A stretch of DNA of 25,919 bases, taken from the IMG/VR virus record IMGVR_UViG_3300025012_000267, positions 1-25,919 of that record; one strand, written 5' to 3'. The position numbers and the translations under genes are program-made. This DNA is from a virus. The notes under the pieces are model-generated. The model had not been told where the DNA came from and did not search any database. It was given only the letters and a program-made list of their open reading frames with translations. The stretch's first letter is position 1. The number at the start of each line of letters is the position of its first letter. This document shows positions 1 to 7,359 of this stretch, one piece after another.

Positions 1-120
1 CGGCTGATCGGACTCGACCGCCTGGCGCACCGGCCCACCAGGGTCGATGCTGGCACCCGGCTTGCTGTGCAGCAGCGATCCGTCCAGCTTGATCTTCACT
101 ATTCCGATGGCTTTAGGCAT
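1..120 (-). CDS. Phage tail tube protein, Mu gpM-like (C-terminus cut by window edge)
   Basis: Only the first 40 residues are present. They begin MPKAIGIVKIKLDGSLL and continue through SKPGASIDPGG, a pattern typical of the Mu-type contractile tail tube family (Pfam Tail_tube). The start at 118-120 has a strong AAGGAG ribosome site seven bases upstream. The tube protein forms the inner hollow cylinder of the contractile tail, inside the sheath encoded just upstream at 161-1627. The gap between the two genes is about 40 bases, as expected for a shared late transcript. The family call rests on a short N-terminus and on gene order. Confidence 0.8.
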   Translation of the reverse strand, partial: MPKAIGIVKIKLDGSLLHSKPGASIDPGGPVRQAVESDQP

Positions 121-160
121 CTTTACTTCTCCTTAAGCGGCGCGTGGCCGGGTCAAATGA

Positions 161-1627
161 CTACAGGATGAACTGCACCTGGGCCGCGAAGACGCGGAAC
201 TGGTTGACGATGTTGGGCGGGCAGAGCACATCCACCCGGTCGCGATCCGTGGCGTTGCGCTCGACCACCAGGTCGGTGCGGTACTGGGCCAGATCCTCGA
301 TCAGCCCGGCGCTGGCCCACTCTTCGGCCAGGGCGATCAGCTCGGCGCGGATGATCTTGGGCGTCACGATGGCCTGACCCGGGCCGTAGTCGATGCCGTC
401 GTCGGCCAGCTTGTGGCGCGGAAACTTTTGGGTGATGCGCGCCCGCAGGCTGTAGCGCAGGTATTCCAGGGTGGCCGGCGTGGTCAAGTTCAGATAGCTG
501 GGATCCGGCAGCCCGTAGGCGTTTTCCTGGTACATGGTGATCAGCCGCTCGATGCGCACCACGCCGCCGGCGTCCACGTACCAGGTGGCCATGCCGTCCC
601 ACAGCAGCAGGTTGCGCTCTTCGGAGGTCCAGCGGCTGGTTTCGGGCGGCGGCAGAATGCCGGTCAAAGGCAGGGTCTGCATCGGCCGGGCCGGGTCGAT
701 CGAAAGGCTCAAGCTGGCCTGGGAGGCCACCGCCGCGGCCCAGAGGTAGGGCGGGTCGGGCGTTTGGGCGCAGGCCACACAGCACACCAGCGGGCTGTTG
801 CGGCCGTCGCCGAAGGTTATCGCGTTGGCGTGCGTGCCGCGGAAGGCGCAGTAGGCGATGCCGCCGATCTGGCGCGTGCCGCTCCAGCGCGAAAGCAGTT
901 CGGCCTCCAGGGCCGTCATGTTGGCCGTATCGGTGTAGGGCATGACGATGCCCTGGAACCACTGATCGCCCATCGCCGTGATGGCGTCGGCCACGTCCGG
1001 GTTGTTCGCGCCCGTGCTCATGGCCACCAGCGTGGCGCCGATGCCGGCCGGGGTCGCGTCTTCCGAGTAGTAATTCAGGCGCAGGTCGATGTCGTTGCCC
1101 ACCAGGCCTTCGTGTTTGGCGGTAAAGGTCACCACCGCATCGGCCGCCAAGGCCGTGACCGGCAAGGTGGTATCGGCCGTGACCGCAGCCGCCACGGCCG
1201 TGGCCGCCTGGGCCGCCGTCATGCCGGAGGTGATGGCGGTCAGTACCCGATCTCCGCCGATGTAAAGGGCCAGCGTGCCGGCCGCCGTGGCCGGTCCGGT
1301 GAGGGTCAAGGTGCCCGCCGCCGCCGCGCCCGAGGCATGGTCGGCCAGGGCGATGGCCCAGCAGTCGATGTACCGGTTGGCGGCCTTGAACTGCTCGATC
1401 ATGCGGGTCAGCATGGAACCGGCGCCGAACAGCACCACGGCCGCATCGGTGGTGGCCACGCGCAGCAGCGTGTTGACCGTGGCCGTGCCGGCCGCAACCT
1501 TCTGGCCGATAAAGAGCACGCGGTACTGCATGGCGGGCGTGCCCACCACGGCCCGGCTGTTGTCGAACTCCACGTAGGCCAGCGGCACGCGCAGGTTTCC
1601 CGGAATGGTGTTAAAGGAAATCGTCAT
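161..1627 (-). CDS. Contractile tail sheath protein, Mu gpL-like
   Basis: A 488-residue protein whose length and N-terminus (MTISFNTIPGNLRVPLAYVEF) match the Mu gpL sheath family. Sheath subunits polymerise around the tail tube and contract to drive it through the host envelope. Residues about 95-175 are rich in Ala and Thr (AAGTLTLTG, TAAQAATAVAAAV), typical of the variable outer domain. The C-terminal part, with phrases such as NRDRVDVL-like ATDRDRVDVLCPP, is the conserved core that interlocks neighbouring subunits. The start codon overlaps the end of the upstream DUF2635 gene by 4 bp, suggesting coupled translation. It lies between gp38-like and tube genes exactly as in Mu. Confidence 0.93.
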   Translation of the reverse strand: MTISFNTIPGNLRVPLAYVEFDNSRAVVGTPAMQYRVLFIGQKVAAGTATVNTLLRVATTDAAVVLFGAGSMLTRMIEQFKAANRYIDCWAIALADHASGAAAAGTLTLTGPATAAGTLALYIGGDRVLTAITSGMTAAQAATAVAAAVTADTTLPVTALAADAVVTFTAKHEGLVGNDIDLRLNYYSEDATPAGIGATLVAMSTGANNPDVADAITAMGDQWFQGIVMPYTDTANMTALEAELLSRWSGTRQIGGIAYCAFRGTHANAITFGDGRNSPLVCCVACAQTPDPPYLWAAAVASQASLSLSIDPARPMQTLPLTGILPPPETSRWTSEERNLLLWDGMATWYVDAGGVVRIERLITMYQENAYGLPDPSYLNLTTPATLEYLRYSLRARITQKFPRHKLADDGIDYGPGQAIVTPKIIRAELIALAEEWASAGLIEDLAQYRTDLVVERNATDRDRVDVLCPPNIVNQFRVFAAQVQFIL

Positions 1628-1818
1628 TTGCTTTTACCTCCCTTGGTTGGGGCCGGCTCGCTGACCGATGCAAAGAGCGCATCCCCGTCACGCAGGCGCC
1701 GGCGCCAATACGTCGTATCGGGCTTGTTTTCGCCTTCCGCGGCCAGCGGATTTCCGGTGGCCGGATCGCGCACGATCAGGCCCGGCGCGGGTTTGATGTG
1801 CAGGGTGGGAATGGTCAT
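1624..1818 (-). CDS. Mu gp38-like small protein (DUF2635)
   Basis: A 64-residue protein beginning MTIPTLHIKPAPGLIVRDP with a central YWRRRLRDGD motif; both are hallmarks of the DUF2635 family found next to tail sheath genes in Mu-like phages. Its role is not established; position suggests tail assembly. It overlaps the upstream gp37-like gene and the downstream sheath gene by 4 bp each (ATGA-type junctions), so the three are probably translationally coupled. The C-terminus is lysine-rich (TKGGKSK). The family call is confident; the function is not known. Confidence 0.85.
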   Translation of the reverse strand: MTIPTLHIKPAPGLIVRDPATGNPLAAEGENKPDTTYWRRRLRDGDALFASVSEPAPTKGGKSK

Positions 1819-2363
1819 ACAGAGCCTCCTTCCAGTTCGATGGTGTCGGTGGGCGTGGGCTCACCGTCTTGTTCCGTGTCCAGATCCCAGGTCGCGAGCA
1901 CGCGCAGCAGGTCGTCTATGCTGCTGGAATCTGCCACCGGCCGCCAATTCTGGCGCCAGGTAACGGCCCACAGGGCCACGGCGCGCTGATCGAGTTTGCC
2001 GCTGTACAAATTGTCGGCGCGGATCGCGTCCGGTGTGTCCAGATCCTCGCGTCCCCACACGTTGCTCACCACCAGGCGCCCGACAGCGGCAGCCAGGGTC
2101 ATGGCGGTGGCATCGCGCGGCAGCCCCTGGCCGTCCACGGCCAGGATGAAGGCGGCCAGATGGGTCTCCAGCTCAACGCCCACCGAGGTGTATTCGATGC
2201 GCGGCAAGCCCAGGCAGCCCACGCACACCGTGGAGCGGCCGCGCACCACCAGGCGTTTTAGGTCGTCGATCGACATGCGGCCCGGGTGGCTCTGGACGTG
2301 ATCACCCAGGCCGGCGGCCGACAGGGCGGAAACGATCGCTTGTTGAATGGCGGGAAGCGTCAT
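1815..2363 (-). CDS. Mu gp37-like tail-region protein (DUF1834)
   Basis: A 182-residue protein starting MTLPAIQQAIVSALSAAGLGDHVQSHPG, matching DUF1834 (Mu gp37) in length, position and general sequence. It carries a central stretch (RSTVCVGCLGLP) followed by an acidic, aromatic C-terminal half. It overlaps its neighbours by 4 bp on both sides. By analogy with Mu it is a virion or assembly component around the head-tail junction or tail terminator, but its exact role is not demonstrated. No motif gives an enzymatic function. Confidence 0.82.
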   Translation of the reverse strand: MTLPAIQQAIVSALSAAGLGDHVQSHPGRMSIDDLKRLVVRGRSTVCVGCLGLPRIEYTSVGVELETHLAAFILAVDGQGLPRDATAMTLAAAVGRLVVSNVWGREDLDTPDAIRADNLYSGKLDQRAVALWAVTWRQNWRPVADSSSIDDLLRVLATWDLDTEQDGEPTPTDTIELEGGSV

Positions 2364-2806
2364 GCGCCGACTCCTATCTCCCTGAACCAGTCAAGGATGG
2401 TGCGCTCGATCTCGGCCTCATCGCCCGCCGAAAGCCCCAGGTAAGGACGGGCCTGGATGTTGCGCTCTTCGTCGCCGAACTGGTGCGTGGCGGCATAGAT
2501 CAGGTTGCTGCCGATCTCCACTTCGTTGCCCGACACCACGTGATCCAGCGAGCCGATCAAATCGCCTTCGCCTTCGAGCAGGCTGTGGCCGCTGTGGCGC
2601 GTGGCGGCATATTCTTCAGACCAGTTCGGCCAGGCCGCGCCGTCGGGCGCCTGTTTTTCTTCGGAGATGCGCCGGCGGGCCTGGCTTTCGACTTGCGCTC
2701 CGATCACGTCCAGCAGATCGCCGGCATCAAAACCGCCCAGGGCGGCCAGGCGGCGCTCCAGGGCCTTGATTCCGGATAGATCGATGTGGATGCCGGCACC
2801 GGCCAT
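2360..2806 (-). CDS. Phage virion morphogenesis protein, Mu gpG-like
   Basis: A 148-residue protein of the Mu gpG / P2 gpS-like virion morphogenesis family (Pfam Phage_tail_S). Diagnostic features are an N-terminal helix on an IDLSGIKALERRLAAL pattern, the ESQARRRISEEKQAPDGAAW segment around residues 54-74, the later THQFGDEERNIQARPYLGLS stretch, and a short C-terminal helix (IERTILDWFR). Proteins of this family complete the tail or head-tail connection. The start at 2806 follows a G-rich ribosome site partly formed by the end of the upstream DUF1320 gene, whose stop is one base away, so the two are probably coupled. Confidence 0.88.
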   Translation of the reverse strand: MAGAGIHIDLSGIKALERRLAALGGFDAGDLLDVIGAQVESQARRRISEEKQAPDGAAWPNWSEEYAATRHSGHSLLEGEGDLIGSLDHVVSGNEVEIGSNLIYAATHQFGDEERNIQARPYLGLSAGDEAEIERTILDWFREIGVGA

Positions 2807-2807
2807 G

Positions 2808-3221
2808 CTAAAACCCCCCCTTTAAATCCGTGCGCGTCATGAGCCGCTCGCCGCCGGCGAAACTTGCGCCGCCGCCCGAGGGCGCCGCCGGGCTGTCGCC
2901 CAGGGTGGCCACGCCCTTTGCAATGTCGCGCAGCCAGGCGATGGCGTTCTTGTAGCGCTTTTCCACCTCTTCGGTGGTGCGGTTGCCGCTCAGGTGGTAC
3001 ATGGCGATGTCGATGCACACGCGCTTGACGGCCGCCGGAGCGGCCGCAAGCGGCAGCGTGTAGCGCGCGGCCAGGTAGCTGTCGATATCGGCGCTGGCAT
3101 CGTCCAGGGCGTGTGTGACCGCCTCGTCTTCGATGACGGCATCGCCGTCTCTATCGGACACGGCGGCCAGGGCATCGCTGCCCACCCGGTCGCTTAATTC
3201 CTGTGCGGTGGCGTAGGCCAT
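2808..3221 (-). CDS. Mu gp36-like protein (DUF1320), probable head-completion/adaptor protein
   Basis: A 137-residue protein opening MAYATAQELSDRVGSDALAAVSDRD and including DIDSYLAARYTLPL, the signature of DUF1320, which is Mu gp36. Members are small helical proteins thought to be head-tail adaptors, like the gp6/gp15 adaptor class. The C-terminal part (RLMTRTDLKGGF) contains a run of G residues in DNA that doubles as the ribosome site of the next gene. It follows the gp35-like gene by only 3 bases. The family call is firm; the adaptor role is inferred from the family and from position. Confidence 0.87.
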   Translation of the reverse strand: MAYATAQELSDRVGSDALAAVSDRDGDAVIEDEAVTHALDDASADIDSYLAARYTLPLAAAPAAVKRVCIDIAMYHLSGNRTTEEVEKRYKNAIAWLRDIAKGVATLGDSPAAPSGGGASFAGGERLMTRTDLKGGF

Positions 3222-3224
3222 CGA

Positions 3225-3449
3225 TTACTCCTTGGCGCCTTTTTTGGCCTTGCCGTTGGCGTTGCTTTTCTCTCCGGATTTTTCTCCCGGTTTTTCTTCC
3301 GTGGAAACGGTGACCTTCAGCATGGGCTCGGCCTTCAATACGGCCAGCTCGGCCTTGCTGAAGCGGTTATCGGCATACTGCTTGGGGGACACGCTGTGGG
3401 CCACGCCGCAGCGCCGGAAGCCTTCTTTCTGGGAGGTGATGGTGATCAT
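3225..3449 (-). CDS. Mu gp35-like (HI1506-related) protein
   Basis: A 74-residue protein starting MITITSQKEGFRRCGVAHS, followed by a YADNRFSKAELAVLKAEPML motif; this is the pattern of the HI1506/Mu gp35-like family found directly downstream of the major capsid gene. The tail is highly charged (EEKPGEKSGEKSNANGKAKKGAKE) and probably disordered. An ATG eleven codons upstream is in frame, but the chosen start at 3447-3449 has an AAAGGAGA ribosome site at good spacing. A stable hairpin (3470-3495) separates it from the capsid gene. Function unknown; probably a minor head protein. Confidence 0.8.
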   Translation of the reverse strand: MITITSQKEGFRRCGVAHSVSPKQYADNRFSKAELAVLKAEPMLKVTVSTEEKPGEKSGEKSNANGKAKKGAKE

Positions 3450-3469
3450 GCGCGTTCTCCTTTGGAAAG

Positions 3470-3495
3470 GCCCCCGGGCCATTGCGCCCGGGGGC
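3470..3495 (-). terminator. GC-rich hairpin after the capsid gene (partial terminator or processing stem)
   Basis: Two perfectly complementary 10-base arms (GCCCCCGGGC at 3470-3479 and GCCCGGGGGC at 3486-3495) enclose a 6-base loop in the gap between the major capsid gene and the gp35-like gene. There is no clear U tract on the minus strand, so it may be a partial terminator or an RNA-stabilising stem. It would let capsid mRNA outnumber downstream mRNA. The hairpin is seen directly; the role is inferred. Confidence 0.55.
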
Positions 3496-3533
3496 TTATC
3501 GCGATTGGGGATGCCCCGTGTGCGGTCTAAAGA

Positions 3534-4439
3534 TTAACCAAGCCCGGTGGATCCATAGCTCATCTGCCAGAAGCCGTAGCCGCCGGCGCAGCGCGCCTCG
3601 GCGCCGAACTTGAAGGTGGCGCGCATGAAGACATCGTCGCTGTCGGGCATGGTCTGCTGCACGAATACCGGTTTTTTTCGCTCCTGGTAGATGAACGGCT
3701 TGACCGGCATGCTGGTCACGTGCAGGAACCAGGCGGTGCGCGAGGTCAATCGCGGGTTGACCAGCAGCTTGGCCGTTCCCTTGTAGGGGTTGGGGGTGTC
3801 GTCGGCCAGCTTGTCGTTTTCCAGCAGCATGCGGCCGACGGCCTCCAGGGCGGGCGGCACTTCCAGGACATCGGGCACCAGCGCCAGGGGCCGGCCCTCA
3901 TCGTCTTTGAACTCCATGATGGCGGTGCGGGCCGCACCGTAGCTGGCCGCCGCGGCGGCCTGGGTGGCGTTGGAGAGCGCCGCCGTGCCGGTATTGGAGA
4001 CGCTGGCGCCGGCCACCGGATGATCGGTGTCGTAGAAGTACTGGCCATCGTAGCAAAGAGCAGCGAAGGCGTCGTTTTTCAGGTCGGCGTCGATCTCGTC
4101 GGGCAACTGCTTGGCGCTGTATCCGGCGCTCTGGGCCCGGGGGGCGTAAATGCCCAGGGTGTCGTCGTCGATGTCGTTGCGCTTGACCTCGACGGTGGCC
4201 TCCCAGTCATCGTTGACGATGGCGTACTTGAAGGCCTCGAACTGTTTGACGACCTTGTCGCCGATCCACTTGCGCATGCGCGGGAACTGGCTCAGCCAGT
4301 TGTAATTGTTCTGGCTGCTGCCGCTGGGAACCAGCATGGTGGTCTTTTCCCAGAGGGAAGGGGCGGCCTCGAAGGCCTTGTTGAAGATGGTCTTCAGGTT
4401 CAGGAAGACCGCTTCCAGATTGGCTTTATTGACGATCAT
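3534..4439 (-). CDS. Major capsid protein, Mu gpT-like
   Basis: A 301-residue protein of the Mu gpT major head subunit family. It begins MIVNKANLEAVFLNLKTIFNKAF, then has the conserved SQFPRMRKWIGDKV (about residues 50-63) and NDIDDDTLGIYAPRA (about 85-99) segments of this family, with LVNPRLTSRTAWFL later. It forms the icosahedral shell and has the HK97 fold in related phages. It lies just downstream of a decoration-like gene and the protease/scaffold gene, as in Mu. Length is close to Mu gpT (about 305). A stable hairpin follows the stop codon, fitting a highly expressed gene. Confidence 0.94.
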   Translation of the reverse strand: MIVNKANLEAVFLNLKTIFNKAFEAAPSLWEKTTMLVPSGSSQNNYNWLSQFPRMRKWIGDKVVKQFEAFKYAIVNDDWEATVEVKRNDIDDDTLGIYAPRAQSAGYSAKQLPDEIDADLKNDAFAALCYDGQYFYDTDHPVAGASVSNTGTAALSNATQAAAAASYGAARTAIMEFKDDEGRPLALVPDVLEVPPALEAVGRMLLENDKLADDTPNPYKGTAKLLVNPRLTSRTAWFLHVTSMPVKPFIYQERKKPVFVQQTMPDSDDVFMRATFKFGAEARCAGGYGFWQMSYGSTGLG

Positions 4440-4494
4440 CGTTCATCCTCCTGTTGTATTGCCGGTTGGCAAAAGTTGCCGTTAAAAGCCTGTG

Positions 4495-5361
4495 TTACAC
4501 GGTGCTCAGGGTGCAGCCGTCGTTGACCACCACGCGCCAGGCCAGCACCGCGCCGACCAGCACCGCCGCCAGCACGATGGTGTCGCCGGCATCCTGCAAA
4601 GCGATGCGGTTGTTGCCGGTCTGGTTGATGGCCGAGGCCACCGCGATGGTGATGGCGCCGCCGCCGTCCACCGCGTGGGAAATGGCCAGCGTGATACCGG
4701 CCAGGCCCGGGATGGCCAGGGTGCGGGTTTCGGCGCTGCCGCCGCTGGTCAGACCCACCGAGCCGCTGCGCGTCACCGGAATGGCGCCGGCGTCGCCGGG
4801 ATCGGCGATGGCCACGGGCGCTTTGGGAAAAATTTCCTGCAACGCGGCCTCTACCGTGGACTGGGCCGTGAAGCTGCCGGCGTCGGCGATGCCGATGGCC
4901 GCGGCCATGTGGGCGTTGCTGGTGTCGGCGATATGGGCCGCCACGTCGGCCTGCAAAATGGCCGGGTCGATATCCACCCACACGTGCGTGGCGTCGATGT
5001 AGCCGGCGATCACGCCGCAGAAAATGGCGTTGGAAACGTCGGCCACCAGTCCCACCGTCTCATCGTCCACCAGGTAGACATGATCGCCCACATTGGCCTG
5101 GGCGGCGGCCGCGATGGCGCATTTAATGAGCCCGCGCCGGCGCACCACGCACTGCTTGGCGCCGTTGGCGCCGGTGTTGGCCACGCGCTCGATGGCGATG
5201 CCCTGGAAGATCAGCCCGGCCGTGTCAGCGCCCGGCAGCAGGTAGCCGGCCGCGTTTACGGCCACCAGGCCGCCGCCGTAAATGGTCGTGGCGCCGGCCA
5301 CCGGGAAGGGCAGCTCCACGCCGTCTTTTCTTTCGATGCCTTTATCCGCTGCTAATGCCAT
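4495..5361 (-). CDS. Putative capsid decoration/stabilisation protein (DUF2190-like N-terminus with added C-terminal region)
   Basis: A 288-residue protein directly upstream of the capsid gene. The N-terminal half, with LPFPVAGATTIYGGGLVAVN, a VANTGANGAKQCVVRRRGL segment and DHVYLVDDETV, resembles small capsid-decoration proteins of the DUF2190 type. The region after about residue 130 (DIDPAILQADVAAHIADTS) contains a helix and then glycine- and alanine-rich beta-like sequence (AGITLAISHAVDGGGAITI), suggesting an exposed extra domain. Typical decoration proteins are about 110-150 residues, so this one is roughly doubled. The start has AAGGAG seven bases upstream. Role on the virion surface is inferred from position and composition. 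Confidence 0.65.
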   Translation of the reverse strand: MALAADKGIERKDGVELPFPVAGATTIYGGGLVAVNAAGYLLPGADTAGLIFQGIAIERVANTGANGAKQCVVRRRGLIKCAIAAAAQANVGDHVYLVDDETVGLVADVSNAIFCGVIAGYIDATHVWVDIDPAILQADVAAHIADTSNAHMAAAIGIADAGSFTAQSTVEAALQEIFPKAPVAIADPGDAGAIPVTRSGSVGLTSGGSAETRTLAIPGLAGITLAISHAVDGGGAITIAVASAINQTGNNRIALQDAGDTIVLAAVLVGAVLAWRVVVNDGCTLSTV

Positions 5362-5430
5362 GTTTTTTCTCCTTGTTTTGCGTTCTTACCGCCGTCCCGC
5401 CGGCGTCCGCCGCGCTGGTTTGGCGCGGGA

Positions 5431-5919
5431 TTATTTGCCGTATTTTTTCAGGTCGTCGGCCGTGTTGCCGAACATCTGGGCGATCTTGGTCTGGTCGGCA
5501 TTAAGCGCCAGGCCCTGCTCAGGCGGCTGGCGGTCCAGTTGGCTGGGGTCGCCGATCACCGGGGCGCTGGCCACGAACTTTTTGAACGACTCCAGGCCGC
5601 CCTGCTGGCGGCAGGTGGCCAGGTAAAAGTCCTTGGTGGCCGGGGTGATCTTGCCGGCCTTCAGGGCCGCATCGATCTCGCGGGAGATTTCGGCCTCCAG
5701 CTCGGCCTGGGCGCGATCGGACAACGCCTTTTCGGCGTTGATGGCGCGGGTCTGCATCTGATCGTAGTCCGCGCGGGGCACGAACAATTGCAGATCCGGC
5801 GTCTTGGCGCGGTTGAGCGCCGTGGCCAGATCGGTGCGCAGGGAGCCGATGGCGTTCAGGGCCTGTTCTTCCGTGGCGTTCTCGGCCAGACCGAGGGCCA
5901 AAAGCAGTTTTTTGAGCAT
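5431..5919 (-). CDS. Internal-start scaffold protein, Mu gpZ-like (in frame within the protease gene)
   Basis: Within the protease gene, codon 181 is an ATG (5917-5919) preceded by a strong AGGAGG site with six-base spacing, in the same frame. Translation from here would give a 162-residue protein beginning MLKKLLLALGLAENATEEQ with a long helical, charged middle (AINAEKALSDRAQAELEAEI) and the LPARADYDQM-like LFVPRADYDQMQ segment. This mirrors Mu, where gene Z is nested in gene I and supplies scaffold. The ribosome site and start are seen directly; the nested product is inferred by analogy. Confidence 0.72.
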   Translation of the reverse strand: MLKKLLLALGLAENATEEQALNAIGSLRTDLATALNRAKTPDLQLFVPRADYDQMQTRAINAEKALSDRAQAELEAEISREIDAALKAGKITPATKDFYLATCRQQGGLESFKKFVASAPVIGDPSQLDRQPPEQGLALNADQTKIAQMFGNTADDLKKYGK

Positions 5920-6459
5920 GTCATCCTCCTGTGAGCGGGTGGATTCCCGCCCGATTTGATTGAGCGCCGTAAGGCGCAGGTTGGGCCGGTTGGTCAGGCC
6001 GATGGATACGAGCTGGGCGATGCGCCCGCTGCGCTCTTCGTAGGTAAAGACCGGCGAAATATAGCGATATTCGCGGTTGGCCACGGCCAGGGCGCCGCCC
6101 GGGGTCCACTCCGCGCGCCCCCAGATAGCGCCGTTTTCGCGCGTTTCCAGCGCCTTGATCCACCCGGCCGCCGGGGCCGGCTCGCCGTTGGGCGCCTTTA
6201 GCTGGGTGGCGTGCTCGGTATCGATCACCAGGTCGCGGGCATCGGCGTTAAAGGCTGCCATGATGTCCGCCGGCCGGTCGTTGAGCCACTTGCGGCCGTC
6301 GCGGCCCACCACCGATACGCCGGCCGGGATCAGTTCCAGCCACTCGGGCGCCGGGCCGGCCGGCAGTTCGAAATTCAAGGCATCGAGCAGCTCGTCGCCG
6401 GTCAGGCGGTTCAGGGCTTGGCAAAGTTTCGGGCGGTCTTCGACGATGATGATCTGCAT
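5431..6459 (-). CDS. Head maturation protease with C-terminal scaffold, Mu gpI-like
   Basis: A 342-residue protein of the Mu I family. Residues 1-170 form the protease, with the conserved DLVIDTEHAT (His83), a PAAGWIKAL segment and the REYRYISPVF / LVSIGLTNRPNL block (Ser152 is the likely nucleophile). Residues 181-342 are helical and charged, as expected for scaffold. During head assembly the protease cleaves scaffold and itself. An internal start at 5919 makes the scaffold alone. The gene abuts gpF (3-base gap) upstream and a decoration-like gene downstream. Catalytic residues are assigned by family resemblance only. Confidence 0.9.
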   Translation of the reverse strand: MQIIIVEDRPKLCQALNRLTGDELLDALNFELPAGPAPEWLELIPAGVSVVGRDGRKWLNDRPADIMAAFNADARDLVIDTEHATQLKAPNGEPAPAAGWIKALETRENGAIWGRAEWTPGGALAVANREYRYISPVFTYEERSGRIAQLVSIGLTNRPNLRLTALNQIGRESTRSQEDDMLKKLLLALGLAENATEEQALNAIGSLRTDLATALNRAKTPDLQLFVPRADYDQMQTRAINAEKALSDRAQAELEAEISREIDAALKAGKITPATKDFYLATCRQQGGLESFKKFVASAPVIGDPSQLDRQPPEQGLALNADQTKIAQMFGNTADDLKKYGK

Positions 6460-6462
6460 GCC

Positions 6463-7359
6463 TTATGCTCCTCGGTAAAAAGCCAGATCGCTGCGGGCCG
6501 CGGCCTCGGCCTGGGGGCTCAGGGCGGCCAGTTTTTCGTTCAAAAGCGCCTCCAAATTTTGGAGCCGCGTCTTTCCCGGGTTGCTGTCCCAGCCCGGATC
6601 GATGCCGGCTGGCACCATTTCCACGCGCCCGGTGCGCTTGTTTTCCCAGGGCACGCGCACGATGGGCGGCGCCTGGGTCTTTACCGGCACGCGCCGCTTT
6701 TCGAGCTGGCCGGTGGGCAGGCCCGTTTGCGCGTCGATGATCTGGGCACGGCCGGGCGCCATGACGCCCTCTTGGCGCATGCGCTCGGCTTCGGCGCGGC
6801 TGACCTGCCGCACGCGGCACTTGCAGCCCCATCCGTTGGGCGGCATGTGGGTTTCCCACCAGGGATCGTCGATAGGAAGCAGCGTGCCGTGCCAGGCCAC
6901 ATGCTCTTCGCGGTGCTCGCGGCTGGGCCCCAGCTCGTAGAGCAAATAGGGCAGCGCGGCCTTGGTTCGCTCGGCGCGGTTCCACTGGCCGGCGGCGCGC
7001 GCCGTGCGCAGGTTGGCCCGAAAGATCGTTTTAAGCCGGCGCGGGCTGCCCAGCTTGGCGGCCACGGTTTTGCCGGTCACAGGATCGACCATCATCTGCT
7101 CGCCCCACCAGCCCAGCTCTTGCAGGGTCGGCGTCAACTCGGCGGCAAACTGGCGGTAGGTGCGCCCTTCGGCCAGGGCCTTGTCCAGGGCCTCGCGGAT
7201 GCTGGTAAGCACGTCGGCCTGGGTGGCCTTGGCCACGGTAAAGGCGCTGGCGTGCTCGGTGCGCCATATGTCGCGCCAGTCAAAGCCGGGCGTTGCAATC
7301 TTGGCTCTGAAATATTGCAGGGCATCCTTGGGGATCGGTCCCGGCCCGCTAATTCGCAT
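6463..7359 (-). CDS. Minor head protein, Mu gpF-like (SPP1 gp7 family)
   Basis: A 298-residue protein with the head morphogenesis family signature: DVLTSIREALDKALAEG, then RLKTIFRANLRTARAAGQW around residues 110-130, and H-E-E-H-V-A-W-H-G-T with WETHMPPNGWGCKCRVRQVS further on. The WGCKCRV motif near residue 190 is the hallmark of Mu gpF. Such proteins are injected or sit near the portal and help DNA entry. The start at 7357-7359 is chosen because it has a GGAGG site and starts MRISGPGP; it overlaps the portal gene end by 11 bp. A longer reading would extend 17 codons upstream without a good ribosome site. Confidence 0.9.
   Translation of the reverse strand: MRISGPGPIPKDALQYFRAKIATPGFDWRDIWRTEHASAFTVAKATQADVLTSIREALDKALAEGRTYRQFAAELTPTLQELGWWGEQMMVDPVTGKTVAAKLGSPRRLKTIFRANLRTARAAGQWNRAERTKAALPYLLYELGPSREHREEHVAWHGTLLPIDDPWWETHMPPNGWGCKCRVRQVSRAEAERMRQEGVMAPGRAQIIDAQTGLPTGQLEKRRVPVKTQAPPIVRVPWENKRTGRVEMVPAGIDPGWDSNPGKTRLQNLEALLNEKLAALSPQAEAAARSDLAFYRGA

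Noticed and set aside
413-1963. Long plus-strand open frame opposite the sheath and DUF2635 genes
   Set aside because: Low-complexity Gly/Arg/His-rich translation with no ribosome site; it mirrors real minus-strand genes in GC-rich DNA.
2814-2820. C7 run between DUF1320 and gpG genes
   Set aside because: Short, serves as ribosome site and Gly codons; frames on both sides are intact.
3720-5355. Plus-strand open frames opposite capsid and decoration genes
   Set aside because: Shadows of minus-strand genes; Gly/Val/His-rich sequence, no recognisable domain.
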